In this document: piece after piece, positions 1-5,487 of the stretch | How the letters are laid out: each line of letters begins with the position of its first letter | Numbering within the stretch: position 1 is the first letter of the stretch | Origin: Devosia sp. | Lineage (GTDB): Bacteria > Pseudomonadota > Alphaproteobacteria > Rhizobiales > Devosiaceae | DNA length: 6,649 bases | Assembly (NCBI GenBank): GCA_016793415.1 | Contig: JAEUMC010000460.1 | Coordinates: forward strand, 1 to 6,649 | Direction of reading: 5' to 3' | Program-made: the position numbers and the translations under genes | The notes under the pieces: model-generated | Database searches by the model: none | Seen by the model: the letters and a program-made list of their open reading frames with translations, nothing else | Told to the model about the DNA's origin: nothing

Positions 1-759
1 CCAGACCCCGCGGCTCTCTTCCTCCTTGTAGCCGAGGACGCCTTCGGGCGAGATGCTGCCGATCCAGCCGGCCGCCCGTTCGATGGCGGCCACCGCGTTG
101 GGGTTGTTGATCGAGATGGCGCCATCCGGCTCGATGATGCGGCCGCCGGCATTGGACGCCACCCATTCGAGCGCGTCGCAGGTCAGCCCCTCATAGCTAT
201 TGCCCTGAAAGACCAGGCCCCACATGTCCGGGTTGCCGGCCGCCCGTTCAGCCTCCATGACCTGCGTGGCGGTCGCTTCGAGTTCCGCCCAGGTGGCGGG
301 GACGGGCTTGCCGTATTTTTCGAGCAGGTCCTTGCGGTAGAACAGCGCCGGCGCATCGGCGAACAGCGGCATCCCCAGCAGCTTGCCGTCGATGGTCTGC
401 CCTTCGATGATCGACGCAAAGTGTTCGCCGATCACGCCCCTGGCTGCCGGAGCGAGATCGATGAAGTGCTCGGCCAATTGCGGCACCCATTCGTCGGACA
501 GGAAATAGACGTCGATATCCGGGTTGCCGGCGGCCAGCCACAGGCGGAACTGCGCGAAGGCCTCCGATCCCGAGATCGGCGCCGGCACCACGGTTACCTT
601 GTGGCCGGTCGCCGCCTCGAAACGATCGAGCTGTTCGCGCAGCACCTGCGGGTAGAGCCCGCCATCGCCGGTGGTGACGGTGAGTTCCACCGCATTGGCG
701 CCACCCAGCAACAAAGCGACCGCCAGGGCTGCGAGAGCCGATTTTGCGATAGCTGACAT
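1..759 (-). CDS. Sugar ABC transporter solute-binding protein (family 1), partial; C-terminus beyond the left edge
   Basis: Periplasmic receptor that would capture a sugar and hand it to an ABC permease. The visible 253 residues begin with a signal peptide: a Lys, a hydrophobic run over residues 8-20, and a probable cut after ANA at 21-23. Family-1 traits follow: an NPDIDVYFLSDEW stretch near 79-91, DGKLLGMPLFADAPALFYRK at 124-143 and YGKPVPATWAEL at 149-160. The stretch FQGNSYEGLTCDALEW at 184-199 resembles, from memory, trehalose/maltose-binding proteins (ThuE/TMBP class), but the ligand is not proven. The frame runs open through base 1, so roughly 150-200 residues are missing. The start at 759 is chosen because a strong GGAGGAGGAG lies at 763-772, its GGAGG core 8 bases from the ATG. 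An in-frame ATG at 774 would place that ribosome site inside the gene. It sits 59 bases after the dehydrogenase on the same strand, so probably one operon. Confidence 0.92.
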   Translation of the reverse strand, partial: MSAIAKSALAALAVALLLGGANAVELTVTTGDGGLYPQVLREQLDRFEAATGHKVTVVPAPISGSEAFAQFRLWLAAGNPDIDVYFLSDEWVPQLAEHFIDLAPAARGVIGEHFASIIEGQTIDGKLLGMPLFADAPALFYRKDLLEKYGKPVPATWAELEATATQVMEAERAAGNPDMWGLVFQGNSYEGLTCDALEWVASNAGGRIIEPDGAISINNPNAVAAIERAAGWIGSISPEGVLGYKEEESRGVW

Positions 760-818
760 AGTCTCCTCCTCCATTGAGATAACTCGACCGCCGGGCCTCA
801 TGCCCAGCCAGTTCTTGT

Positions 819-1868
819 TCAGGCGCGTGTTTTCTCGTCGAGCGCCGCCGGTGCGTCGGCCAGCCGGCGCCTGATGGCTTCCGGTTGGGCGACCTGCAGC
901 ACCAATGGCGGCAGCCCGCGCGCCATCAGCTCCAGATCGTCCACCGCCATGCGGCCGATCGCCTGACGTTCCCGGCGGATCGATGCGGCGCGGTGCGGCG
1001 AGAGCAGCAGGTTGGCGGCAGCCCTGACCGGAGCGGTCGCCGGCATGGGCTCGGTCGGAAAGACATCGATCGCAGCGCGGATGCGACCGGCATCAGCGGC
1101 TTCGACCACCGCGTCGAAATCGACGAGGTGAGCCCGGCTGATCACGACCAACAGGGCATCCTGCGGCATGGTCGCGATCAGCTTGCGGCCGATCAGCCCC
1201 CGGTTCTCGGGCGTGGGCGTGGCGAGCACGAAGACCACTCGCGATTGCGACATCAGCGCCTCGAGCGACGACGGCCGGCCGCCAGCGCCTTCGATCACCG
1301 AGCGAGTCAGCCACGGGTCGAACACGTCGATCGAACAGCCGAAGGGGGCGAGCAACGTCACCAACTCGCGCGCAATGGCGCCGAAGCCGACAAAGCCGAC
1401 CCGCTGGCCAAACAGCGAGAAATCGCCGCGGAGATCGCCCTGCCATTCTTCCCGACCCGCCTGAACCGCGAGGTGCGCCTCAATCATCCCGCGGCACGAG
1501 GCGAGCGTCATGCCAAGCGCCATCTCGGCAACCTGTTTGGCAAAGGCCGGAGCACAGGACAGCACGCGGATGCCCCGGGCGAAGCACTCGGCATAGTCGA
1601 TGGTCGATGGGAAGTGACCGCCAACCTCGATGATGGCCCGCAGTTCGGGCGCCGCACGCAGGCGCGCCGCATCGAGCGCCGGGTCGAGGCCGATCACCGC
1701 CCACGCATCCGGGAGAGCAGCGTCGAGCGCCTGCGCCGGCAGCGCCTCGTCGCGCGCCCAAACCAGTTCGGCGATCTCGCCAAGCCGCTCGAGGTCCTCG
1801 TCCGCAAAGATCTCCCGCATGGTCCGCGGGTACGGGGCGACGATGACCTTCCTCCGGGTAGTCGGCAT
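819..1868 (-). CDS. NAD-dependent D-isomer-specific 2-hydroxyacid dehydrogenase
   Basis: Cytoplasmic oxidoreductase of the D-2-hydroxyacid dehydrogenase family, which interconverts 2-hydroxyacids and 2-oxoacids with NAD(P). The 349 residues are normal family length. The split substrate domain is residues 1 to about 95 and the C-terminal part. The Rossmann domain lies between, with GFGAIA at 161-166 and an Asp at 184 closing beta-2 (favours NAD). The catalytic triad is intact: Arg245 in ISRAHLVD, Glu273 in DVFPTEPMP and His292 in SPHRAAS. Two oddities: the third Gly of the usual GxGxxG is Ala, and the usual RGG after the catalytic Arg reads RAH. An ATG at 1883 would add five residues, but GAGGA at 1877-1881 stands 8 bases before the ATG at 1868, so the shorter form is preferred. 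It is the first gene of an operon with an ABC receptor, divergent from a LacI regulator, so a catabolic role on a sugar-derived acid is inferred. Substrate unknown. Confidence 0.93.
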   Translation of the reverse strand: MPTTRRKVIVAPYPRTMREIFADEDLERLGEIAELVWARDEALPAQALDAALPDAWAVIGLDPALDAARLRAAPELRAIIEVGGHFPSTIDYAECFARGIRVLSCAPAFAKQVAEMALGMTLASCRGMIEAHLAVQAGREEWQGDLRGDFSLFGQRVGFVGFGAIARELVTLLAPFGCSIDVFDPWLTRSVIEGAGGRPSSLEALMSQSRVVFVLATPTPENRGLIGRKLIATMPQDALLVVISRAHLVDFDAVVEAADAGRIRAAIDVFPTEPMPATAPVRAAANLLLSPHRAASIRRERQAIGRMAVDDLELMARGLPPLVLQVAQPEAIRRRLADAPAALDEKTRA

Positions 1869-1876
1869 ATATTCAA

Positions 1877-1881
1877 TCCTC
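1877..1881 (-). promoter_or_regulatory. Ribosome binding site deciding the dehydrogenase start
   Basis: The minus strand reads GAGGA here, 8 bases before the ATG at 1868. The alternative ATG at 1883 has no comparable site, and with the predicted transcript start near 1896 it would have a leader of only about 13 bases. Confidence 0.65.
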
Positions 1882-1882
1882 A

Positions 1883-1912
1883 TTGCAATTTTCTTGCATC
1901 CTTTTGTACAAT
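1883..1912 (+). promoter_or_regulatory. Predicted promoter of the LacI-family regulator gene
   Basis: A -35 box TTGCAA (1883-1888, 4 of 6) and a -10 box TACAAT (1907-1912, 5 of 6) are 18 bases apart, predicting transcription start near 1919 and a leader of about 80 bases before the ATG at 1999. The -10 box shares bases 1907-1908 with the opposing -10 box, and both use TTGCAA as -35. Confidence 0.5.
1884..1898. promoter_or_regulatory. Operator-like inverted repeat 1 (TGCA-N7-TGCA)
   Basis: TGCAATTTTCTTGCA is an inverted repeat with 5-base arms, TGCAA and TTGCA, around a 5-base spacer. It covers the predicted transcription start of the minus-strand operon and most of the -35 box of the lacI promoter. 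Read on opposite strands, it matches operator-like repeat 2 at 12 of 15 positions. The adjacent LacI-family protein is the obvious candidate ligand, which is inference. Confidence 0.55.
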
Positions 1913-1931
1913 ATGTGCATCACAATTGCAA
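1903..1931 (-). promoter_or_regulatory. Predicted sigma-70-type promoter of the dehydrogenase-transporter operon
   Basis: On the minus strand a -35 box TTGCAA (1926-1931, 4 of 6 consensus) and a -10 box TACAAA (1903-1908, 4 of 6) are separated by exactly 17 bases. This predicts transcription start near 1896, about 28 bases before the start codon at 1868. It overlaps the opposing lacI promoter almost completely, so RNA polymerase could not occupy both at once. Both boxes were read by eye; no start site has been measured. Confidence 0.5.
1916..1930. promoter_or_regulatory. Operator-like inverted repeat 2 (TGCA-N7-TGCA), inverted copy of repeat 1
   Basis: TGCATCACAATTGCA has TGCA arms 11 bases apart, as in repeat 1. 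Its complement TGCAATTGTGATGCA agrees with repeat 1 at 12 of 15 positions. It covers the predicted start of lacI transcription and overlaps the -35 box of the minus-strand operon. The centres of the two sites are 32 bases apart, about three helical turns, which would put two bound dimers on the same face of the DNA. Confidence 0.5.
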
Positions 1932-1984
1932 GACGACGCCGGTTCTCAGCAACGCTGGGGCCGAGTAAGCTCAGGAATCAGCGA

Positions 1985-1992
1985 AAGGAGGT
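1985..1992 (+). promoter_or_regulatory. Very strong ribosome binding site of the LacI-family gene
   Basis: AAGGAGGT is a full 8-base complement of the 16S rRNA anti-Shine-Dalgarno end, 6 bases before the ATG at 1999. It fixes the start and implies efficient translation, unusual for a repressor gene, so tight control is more likely at transcription. Confidence 0.8.
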
Positions 1993-1998
1993 CACACT

Positions 1999-3000
1999 AT
2001 GCCCCGCCCGACGATGGCCGCCGTTGCAAAGCTTGCAGGGGTCAATGCAGGAACGGTAAGCCGTGCGCTGGCCGGATCGAACCTCGTCAGCACCGAAACC
2101 CGTGCGCGCATCCGTGCGGCGGCCGAACAGCTCGGCTATCCGCTGTTCGACGGTCCCGCTGCCGAGAAGGACACCGAACGGCAGGTGCTGGTGGCGCTGC
2201 GCGATATCGCCAACCCGTTCTTTTCCGACGTGGTGTCGGGGATTGCCGAGGTGGCGCAGGATGCCGGGTGCGGGGTGCTGATCGGCAATACCTTCGCTCG
2301 CCCGGATGTCGAGAGACGGCTCGCGGCCAACTTTCTGTCTGGCGCGGTTGCAGGCCTGATCATTCAGACCGGCCATCTGCCCAAGGAGCTCGAACACCTG
2401 CGTGATCTCAGGCGTCGCGCTATCGCAGTGGCGGTTCCCATCGAAGGGTCCGGACTGACAACCGTGGGGATCGACGAGTTCGCCGCCGCCAGGGAGGCCG
2501 TCGCCTACCTCATCGCGCTGGGGCATCGGAACATTGCCCATATTGCCGGCCCCCCTGCCCCCACCAACGCCAATCGGCAGCGTGGCTACCGCGAGGCGAT
2601 GCGCGAGGCCGGCCTGGAACTCGACCCGACGGCGATCGTGCCGGGCGAGAACACCATGCGTTCAGGCCAGGAAGCGGCGATGGTGCTGCTGTCCCGCCTG
2701 ACGACGCCGACGGCGATCTTCTGCGCCAATGACGAAATGGCCATCGGCGCCATGACCGTGTGCAAGCAGAAGGGCCTCAGGGTTCCCGAGGACGTCTCGA
2801 TCATCGGCTTCGACGACGTCGAGATCGCCGAGTTCTACGACCCGCCCTTGACGACGGTGCGCCAGCCACGGCGCGAACTCGGTCGCCGCGCGATGATCGA
2901 ACTGCTGGCGCTGCTCGACGACGAGCGGCTGGAAACCGGCCGCAACATCGTACTGCCACATACCCTGGTGGTGCGCGGGAGCACCGCGAGGGTGGGCTGA
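1999..3000 (+). CDS. LacI/GalR-family transcriptional regulator
   Basis: One-component DNA-binding regulator that senses a sugar or related small molecule. The 333 residues are normal length. The N-terminal helix-turn-helix occupies residues 4-25 with the family pattern VAKLAGVNAGTVSRALAGS, followed by TRARIRAAAEQLGY to 47. The ligand-binding domain begins near 62 with VLVALRDIANPFFSDVV and includes GHRNIAHIAG (175-184), the PTAIFCANDEMAIG segment (237-250) and VPEDVSIIGFDD (262-273). Between the two parts the usual hinge sequence (N-x-x-A-R-x-L) is absent; residues 48-61 read PLFDGPAAEKDTER. The gene is divergent from the dehydrogenase-transporter operon and shares with it a control region with paired TGCA sites, so it probably regulates that operon and itself. 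Codons 9-17 contain the gene's only CTT leucine codon and three GCA alanine codons. Ligand unknown. Confidence 0.95.
   Translation: MPRPTMAAVAKLAGVNAGTVSRALAGSNLVSTETRARIRAAAEQLGYPLFDGPAAEKDTERQVLVALRDIANPFFSDVVSGIAEVAQDAGCGVLIGNTFARPDVERRLAANFLSGAVAGLIIQTGHLPKELEHLRDLRRRAIAVAVPIEGSGLTTVGIDEFAAAREAVAYLIALGHRNIAHIAGPPAPTNANRQRGYREAMREAGLELDPTAIVPGENTMRSGQEAAMVLLSRLTTPTAIFCANDEMAIGAMTVCKQKGLRVPEDVSIIGFDDVEIAEFYDPPLTTVRQPRRELGRRAMIELLALLDDERLETGRNIVLPHTLVVRGSTARVG
2024..2038. repeat. TGCAA/TTGCA inverted repeat inside the lacI-family coding start
   Basis: TGCAA at 2025-2029 and TTGCA at 2033-2037 form 5-base inverted arms around AGC. The arms match those upstream, but the spacing is 3 rather than 5 bases, so a functional secondary operator is only a possibility. 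A third TGCA follows at 2046-2049. Confidence 0.3.
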
Positions 3001-3019
3001 ACTCCGGCTCAGGAAGACG

Positions 3020-3031
3020 ATGCACGTGCAT
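3020..3031. repeat. Perfect 12-base palindrome ATGCACGTGCAT in the convergent gap
   Basis: A perfect palindrome 20 bases after the LacI-family stop codon, followed by a second palindrome GGCGCGCGCC at 3033-3042. With no loop, neither makes a good RNA hairpin, so protein binding or chance are the alternatives. No function is assigned. Confidence 0.4.
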
Positions 3032-3072
3032 TGGCGCGCGCCCCACTGCCGACAACGGGCATACTTGGCGGC

Positions 3073-3097
3073 GTTTGGGATCAGCTTTCCCTTAAAC
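3073..3097. terminator. Possible bidirectional terminator hairpin between convergent genes
   Basis: GTTTGGGA (3073-3080) can pair with TCCC (3088-3091) plus AAAC (3094-3097), with a TT bulge and a 7-base loop. It lies between the ends of the plus-strand regulator and the minus-strand alkyltransferase, where a shared terminator would be expected. No T-run follows on either strand, so the call is weak. Confidence 0.22.
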
Positions 3098-3127
3098 CGA
3101 GAGAGCACATGCATTTCCTGTGTAACG

Positions 3128-3682
3128 CTAGACGGCCGGAGACGCTTGTGCCCGTTCGACTAATCGTTGCTCGCGTCCGCCGGTGCTTTCGAGCTTGAGC
3201 AGATATGCTTTGGCCTCGAGACCGCCGGCAAAGCCGGTGAGGCTGCCGTCGGTGCCGACGAGGCGGTGACAGGGCGCAATGATCGAGATCGGGTTCCGGC
3301 CATTCGCCGCGCCAACGGCGCGGGTTGCGTTGCTGTTGCCCAGCTCGACCGCAATCTGGCGATAGGTCCAGGTCTCACCGAACGGGATGCGCAGCAAGGC
3401 TGCCCAGACGCGCTTCTGGAACGTCGTGCCCTGGAAGTTGAGCTTCAGCTCGAAAGCCCTGCGGGCGCCATCGAAATACTCATTCAGCTGCCGTTCCGTC
3501 TCGACCAAGAGCGGATGATCGGCATGTTCGCCGACAATGTCGAGAACGACCCGACGCGGCCGCTCCACCGCCCAGAGCACCGCCGCAAGGCCGTTGTCGT
3601 TACCCACCAGCTTCAGCCCACCAACCGGCGAGTCGATCTGCTTGTAGACGAAGTCTTCAGGTCGGGCGTTTTGACGAGCCAT
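3128..3682 (-). CDS. ogt: Methylated-DNA--[protein]-cysteine S-methyltransferase (O6-alkylguanine repair)
   Basis: Suicide DNA-repair protein that moves the alkyl group from O6-alkylguanine (and O4-alkylthymine) to its own cysteine. The 184 residues match the short Ogt form. The N-terminal domain (about 11-80) is followed by the conserved domain: FQKRVWAALLRIPFGETWTY (88-107), helix-turn-helix with the finger Arg121 in TRAVGAANGRNP, the acceptor Cys138 in APCHRLVG, and GSLTGFAGGLEAKAYLLKLE (146-165). There is no Ada-type N-terminal zinc/methyl-sensor domain. The ATG at 3682 is preferred because AGGAG lies 7 bases upstream; an upstream in-frame ATG at 3763 would add 27 residues unlike the family, reaching into the spacer behind the tRNA. 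The gene stands alone, tail to tail with the LacI-family gene and downstream of a tRNA on the same strand. No Ada-type regulator is visible, so it may be constitutive. Confidence 0.94.
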   Translation of the reverse strand: MARQNARPEDFVYKQIDSPVGGLKLVGNDNGLAAVLWAVERPRRVVLDIVGEHADHPLLVETERQLNEYFDGARRAFELKLNFQGTTFQKRVWAALLRIPFGETWTYRQIAVELGNSNATRAVGAANGRNPISIIAPCHRLVGTDGSLTGFAGGLEAKAYLLKLESTGGREQRLVERAQASPAV

Positions 3683-3689
3683 GGCGCTT

Positions 3690-3694
3690 CTCCT
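3690..3694 (-). promoter_or_regulatory. Ribosome binding site deciding the ogt start
   Basis: Minus-strand AGGAG, 7 bases before the ATG at 3682. It supports the 184-residue protein over the 211-residue reading from 3763. Confidence 0.65.
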
Positions 3695-3832
3695 GCGGAC
3701 ACTTGTGCAGCAGGCCGGGTTTGTCAGGCTACCCGATTTCCGCAAGCGCAGTGCCTGCGCCATGCCGTCGGCTGTGCCACAGGCGCCCCCGGACGAACTG
3801 GCGGCACGGCTCTTCGATGCAGGAGAGAGGTT

Positions 3833-3909
3833 TGGCGCGCCCTAAGAGATTCGAACTCCTGACCCCCAGATTCGTAGTCTGGTGCTCTATCCAGCTGAGC
3901 TAAGGGCGC
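3833..3909 (-). tRNA. tRNA-Arg (anticodon ACG), CCA encoded
   Basis: A complete 77-base cloverleaf on the minus strand. Acceptor GCGCCCT pairs with AGGGCGC, with discriminator G and genomic CCA. The D-stem is GCTC/GAGC. The anticodon stem CCAGA/TCTGG encloses loop CTACGAA with anticodon ACG. The variable region is GGGTC, and T-stem AGGAG/CTCTT (one G-U pair) encloses TTCGAAT. With A34 edited to inosine, this tRNA normally reads CGU, CGC and CGA. All stems were paired by eye. No copy of its 3' end is seen elsewhere in the window, so there is no sign of an integrated element. Confidence 0.97.
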
Positions 3910-3942
3910 GCATGGCCGGTGGTGTTCCGGCGAACGGCGAGA

Positions 3943-3971
3943 CCCATACATGGGCCGCCGCAGCATTGCAA
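3943..3971 (-). promoter_or_regulatory. Possible promoter of the tRNA-Arg gene
   Basis: On the minus strand TTGCAA (3966-3971, 4 of 6) lies 17 bases before TATGGG (3943-3948, 3 of 6), predicting a start near 3936 and a leader of about 27 bases before the tRNA. The -10 match is poor. Read-through from the kinase gene upstream is the alternative. Confidence 0.35.
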
Positions 3972-4009
3972 GCATCGACACGCAGGGAATTTTGACGCCG
4001 GCGTGACAG

Positions 4010-5440
4010 TCAGTCGATGCGGATCGAATGGGGCAGCGTCACATCGAAGCGGGTGCCCAGCGGCTGGTCGACGAAGCCGAGCTTGCCGCCATGCGCTTCG
4101 GTGAGTTCGCGCGCAATGGCGAGCCCAAGCCCGGTGCCGCCGGCCTTGGCCGAACCCTCGAAGGCGACGAACAGGTTTTCCCGAGCCCGCGGCGGCAGGC
4201 CGGGGCCGTTATCGGTGACCGTCAGGGTCAGCCATTCCGGTGTCTCAGTGAGGGCAACCTCGACCTGAGGCGATTCGATCTTACTGCCGGCGGCCTCGAG
4301 CGCTTCGCGGGCGTTCTTGAACAGGTTGTCGAAGATGCGGGCGAACTGATCGGGGTCGGCGGAAATCGACACCGCGTCGGGCACGTGGTTGATCCAGCGG
4401 ATGGCGGGGTGGCCGACGAGACCGGCGTCGAACGCCGCCTCGTCGAGCAAGAGGTGGAGATCGACCGGCACCGGACGCGGCGGGGTGGCGCTCTGGCGGC
4501 CATAGTCGAGCACCGATTGGGCGAAGCCGATGGCCTTGTCGATCGACAGCACCAGGCGCGGGGCCAACCGCTGCACCTTGGGATCGTCGAGATTGGCCAC
4601 CTGGTCCGAAAGCAGCTGCGCCGAAGTGAGGGTGTTGCGCAGGTCGTGATTGATCTTGGCGACCGCGAGGCCGAGATCGGCGAGGTGCCGACGCTGGCGC
4701 AGCATCGAATAGATGTCCGCTTCCATCGCCGCCAGCTCGCGCTCCATGATGCCGATCTCGTCGCGCCGATCGGATGGGGTGACGATGAGCGCGGCGTTCT
4801 CGGGCGCCTCGGAGAATTCCACCATGTTGCCGGTGAGCCGGCGGATCGGTGCAATCAGGATGCGCGACACGAAGACATACAGGACGGCCGAGGTGATGAC
4901 GGCGAGGATCAGCGAGAGAAAGAACAGGTTGCGCGAATAGAGCAGCAGTTCGCTGCGCAGCGGCGCCTCGGGCATCAGCACCTCGATGACCCGGTCGGGC
5001 ATGCCATCCTCTTCGCCGACGATGCGCAACGTGCGGTTGGAGCCCAGCACCAGCGTCTCCAGCGCCCCGAGAATCAGCGAAGCCGGATCGCGCTGGCGCA
5101 GATCGACGGTCACCGCCTCGCGCGGCATGGTGACGTTCTCGAGCTCGATCAGCTGGCTCTGGCCCTCGCGGCGATAGACGATGGCGAGGGCACCGGCCGA
5201 GGTCAGCAGCCGGTCGGTCAGCATGCGCGGCAGGTTCATGGCGTCGGGCACCGCATCGAGCACCCGTGCGGCGACGACGCCGACGCGCAGACGATCGTTC
5301 AGCCAGCTCTGGCGGAAGTTGGCGGCCGAGGGCAGGTAGATGACGATCTCGACCGCGAGGATCACCACGATGATGGTGGCGATGATCTTGACGGACAGCC
5401 CGGAGAACGGGCCAGGCATCGCGCGGTTGTGTTTGGCCAT
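4010..5440 (-). CDS. Membrane-bound sensor histidine kinase
   Basis: Inner-membrane sensor of a two-component system. In the 476 residues, a first membrane helix (about 16-36) and a second (about 172-191) bracket a periplasmic domain of roughly 135 residues of no recognised type. A HAMP linker follows (about 192-250, with Pro198 and DEIG at 227-230). The H-box KINHDLRNTLTSA carries the phospho-acceptor His265, and the ATPase domain has N-box DNLFKNAREA (371-380), G1 DNGPGLPP (410-417) and G2 GGTGLGLAIA (434-443). All catalytic motifs are present, so an active kinase is expected. No response regulator lies within the window, so the partner is unknown. It starts 47 bases after a flavin reductase on the same strand, probably cotranscribed. 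No clear ribosome site precedes the ATG; an in-frame TGA a short way upstream, with no other start codon between, rules out a longer protein. The nearest alternative start (Met8) is no better. Confidence 0.95.
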   Translation of the reverse strand: MAKHNRAMPGPFSGLSVKIIATIIVVILAVEIVIYLPSAANFRQSWLNDRLRVGVVAARVLDAVPDAMNLPRMLTDRLLTSAGALAIVYRREGQSQLIELENVTMPREAVTVDLRQRDPASLILGALETLVLGSNRTLRIVGEEDGMPDRVIEVLMPEAPLRSELLLYSRNLFFLSLILAVITSAVLYVFVSRILIAPIRRLTGNMVEFSEAPENAALIVTPSDRRDEIGIMERELAAMEADIYSMLRQRRHLADLGLAVAKINHDLRNTLTSAQLLSDQVANLDDPKVQRLAPRLVLSIDKAIGFAQSVLDYGRQSATPPRPVPVDLHLLLDEAAFDAGLVGHPAIRWINHVPDAVSISADPDQFARIFDNLFKNAREALEAAGSKIESPQVEVALTETPEWLTLTVTDNGPGLPPRARENLFVAFEGSAKAGGTGLGLAIARELTEAHGGKLGFVDQPLGTRFDVTLPHSIRID

Positions 5441-5457
5441 TGAGCGATGATTAGCGG

Positions 5458-5475
5458 GGAAAGCTGTCGCTTTCC
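5458..5475 (-). other. Perfect 7-bp RNA hairpin between the reductase and kinase genes
   Basis: In the minus-strand transcript GGAAAGC, loop GACA, GCTTTCC forms an uninterrupted 7-bp stem, beginning 12 bases after the reductase stop codon and ending 17 bases before the kinase ATG. No T-run follows, so it is not a standard intrinsic terminator. A processing or mRNA-stability hairpin, or control of kinase translation, fits the position. Confidence 0.5.
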
Positions 5476-5487
5476 AGCGTCAACCGC

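Noticed and set aside
885..2405. Long plus-strand open frame of 506 codons opposite the dehydrogenase and running into the LacI-family gene
   Set aside because: It is antisense to a well-supported gene, shows no recognisable domain and overlaps the LacI start in another frame; long shadow frames are common in GC-rich DNA.
3746..3760. Hairpin GCGCAG-TGC-CTGCGC between the tRNA and ogt as a tRNA terminator
   Set aside because: A 6-bp stem with a 3-base loop, but no T-run follows on the minus strand and it is over 70 bases from the tRNA end; likely chance in GC-rich sequence.
3683..3763. 27-residue N-terminal extension of ogt from an ATG at 3763
   Set aside because: The extension is unlike the family, and the ATG at 3682 has a well-placed AGGAG.
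3833..3909. tRNA-Arg as an integration site of a genomic island
   Set aside because: No integrase, no direct repeat of the tRNA 3' end and no composition shift are seen; the neighbouring ogt is an ordinary housekeeping gene.
3703..3981. Small open frames on both strands across the tRNA (for example a translation containing APLAQLDRAPDYESGGQ)
   Set aside because: These are translations of the tRNA-Arg gene itself, a well-known annotation artefact.
3991..4005. Palindrome ACGCCGGCGT just after the kinase stop codon as a terminator
   Set aside because: It has no loop beyond CCGG, giving only a 3-bp stem, and no T-run follows in the minus-strand transcript.
4028..5443. Plus-strand open frame of 471 codons mirroring the histidine kinase
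   Set aside because: Composition is Arg/Gly/Asp/His-rich without domains, and it is the complement of a kinase with all motifs present.
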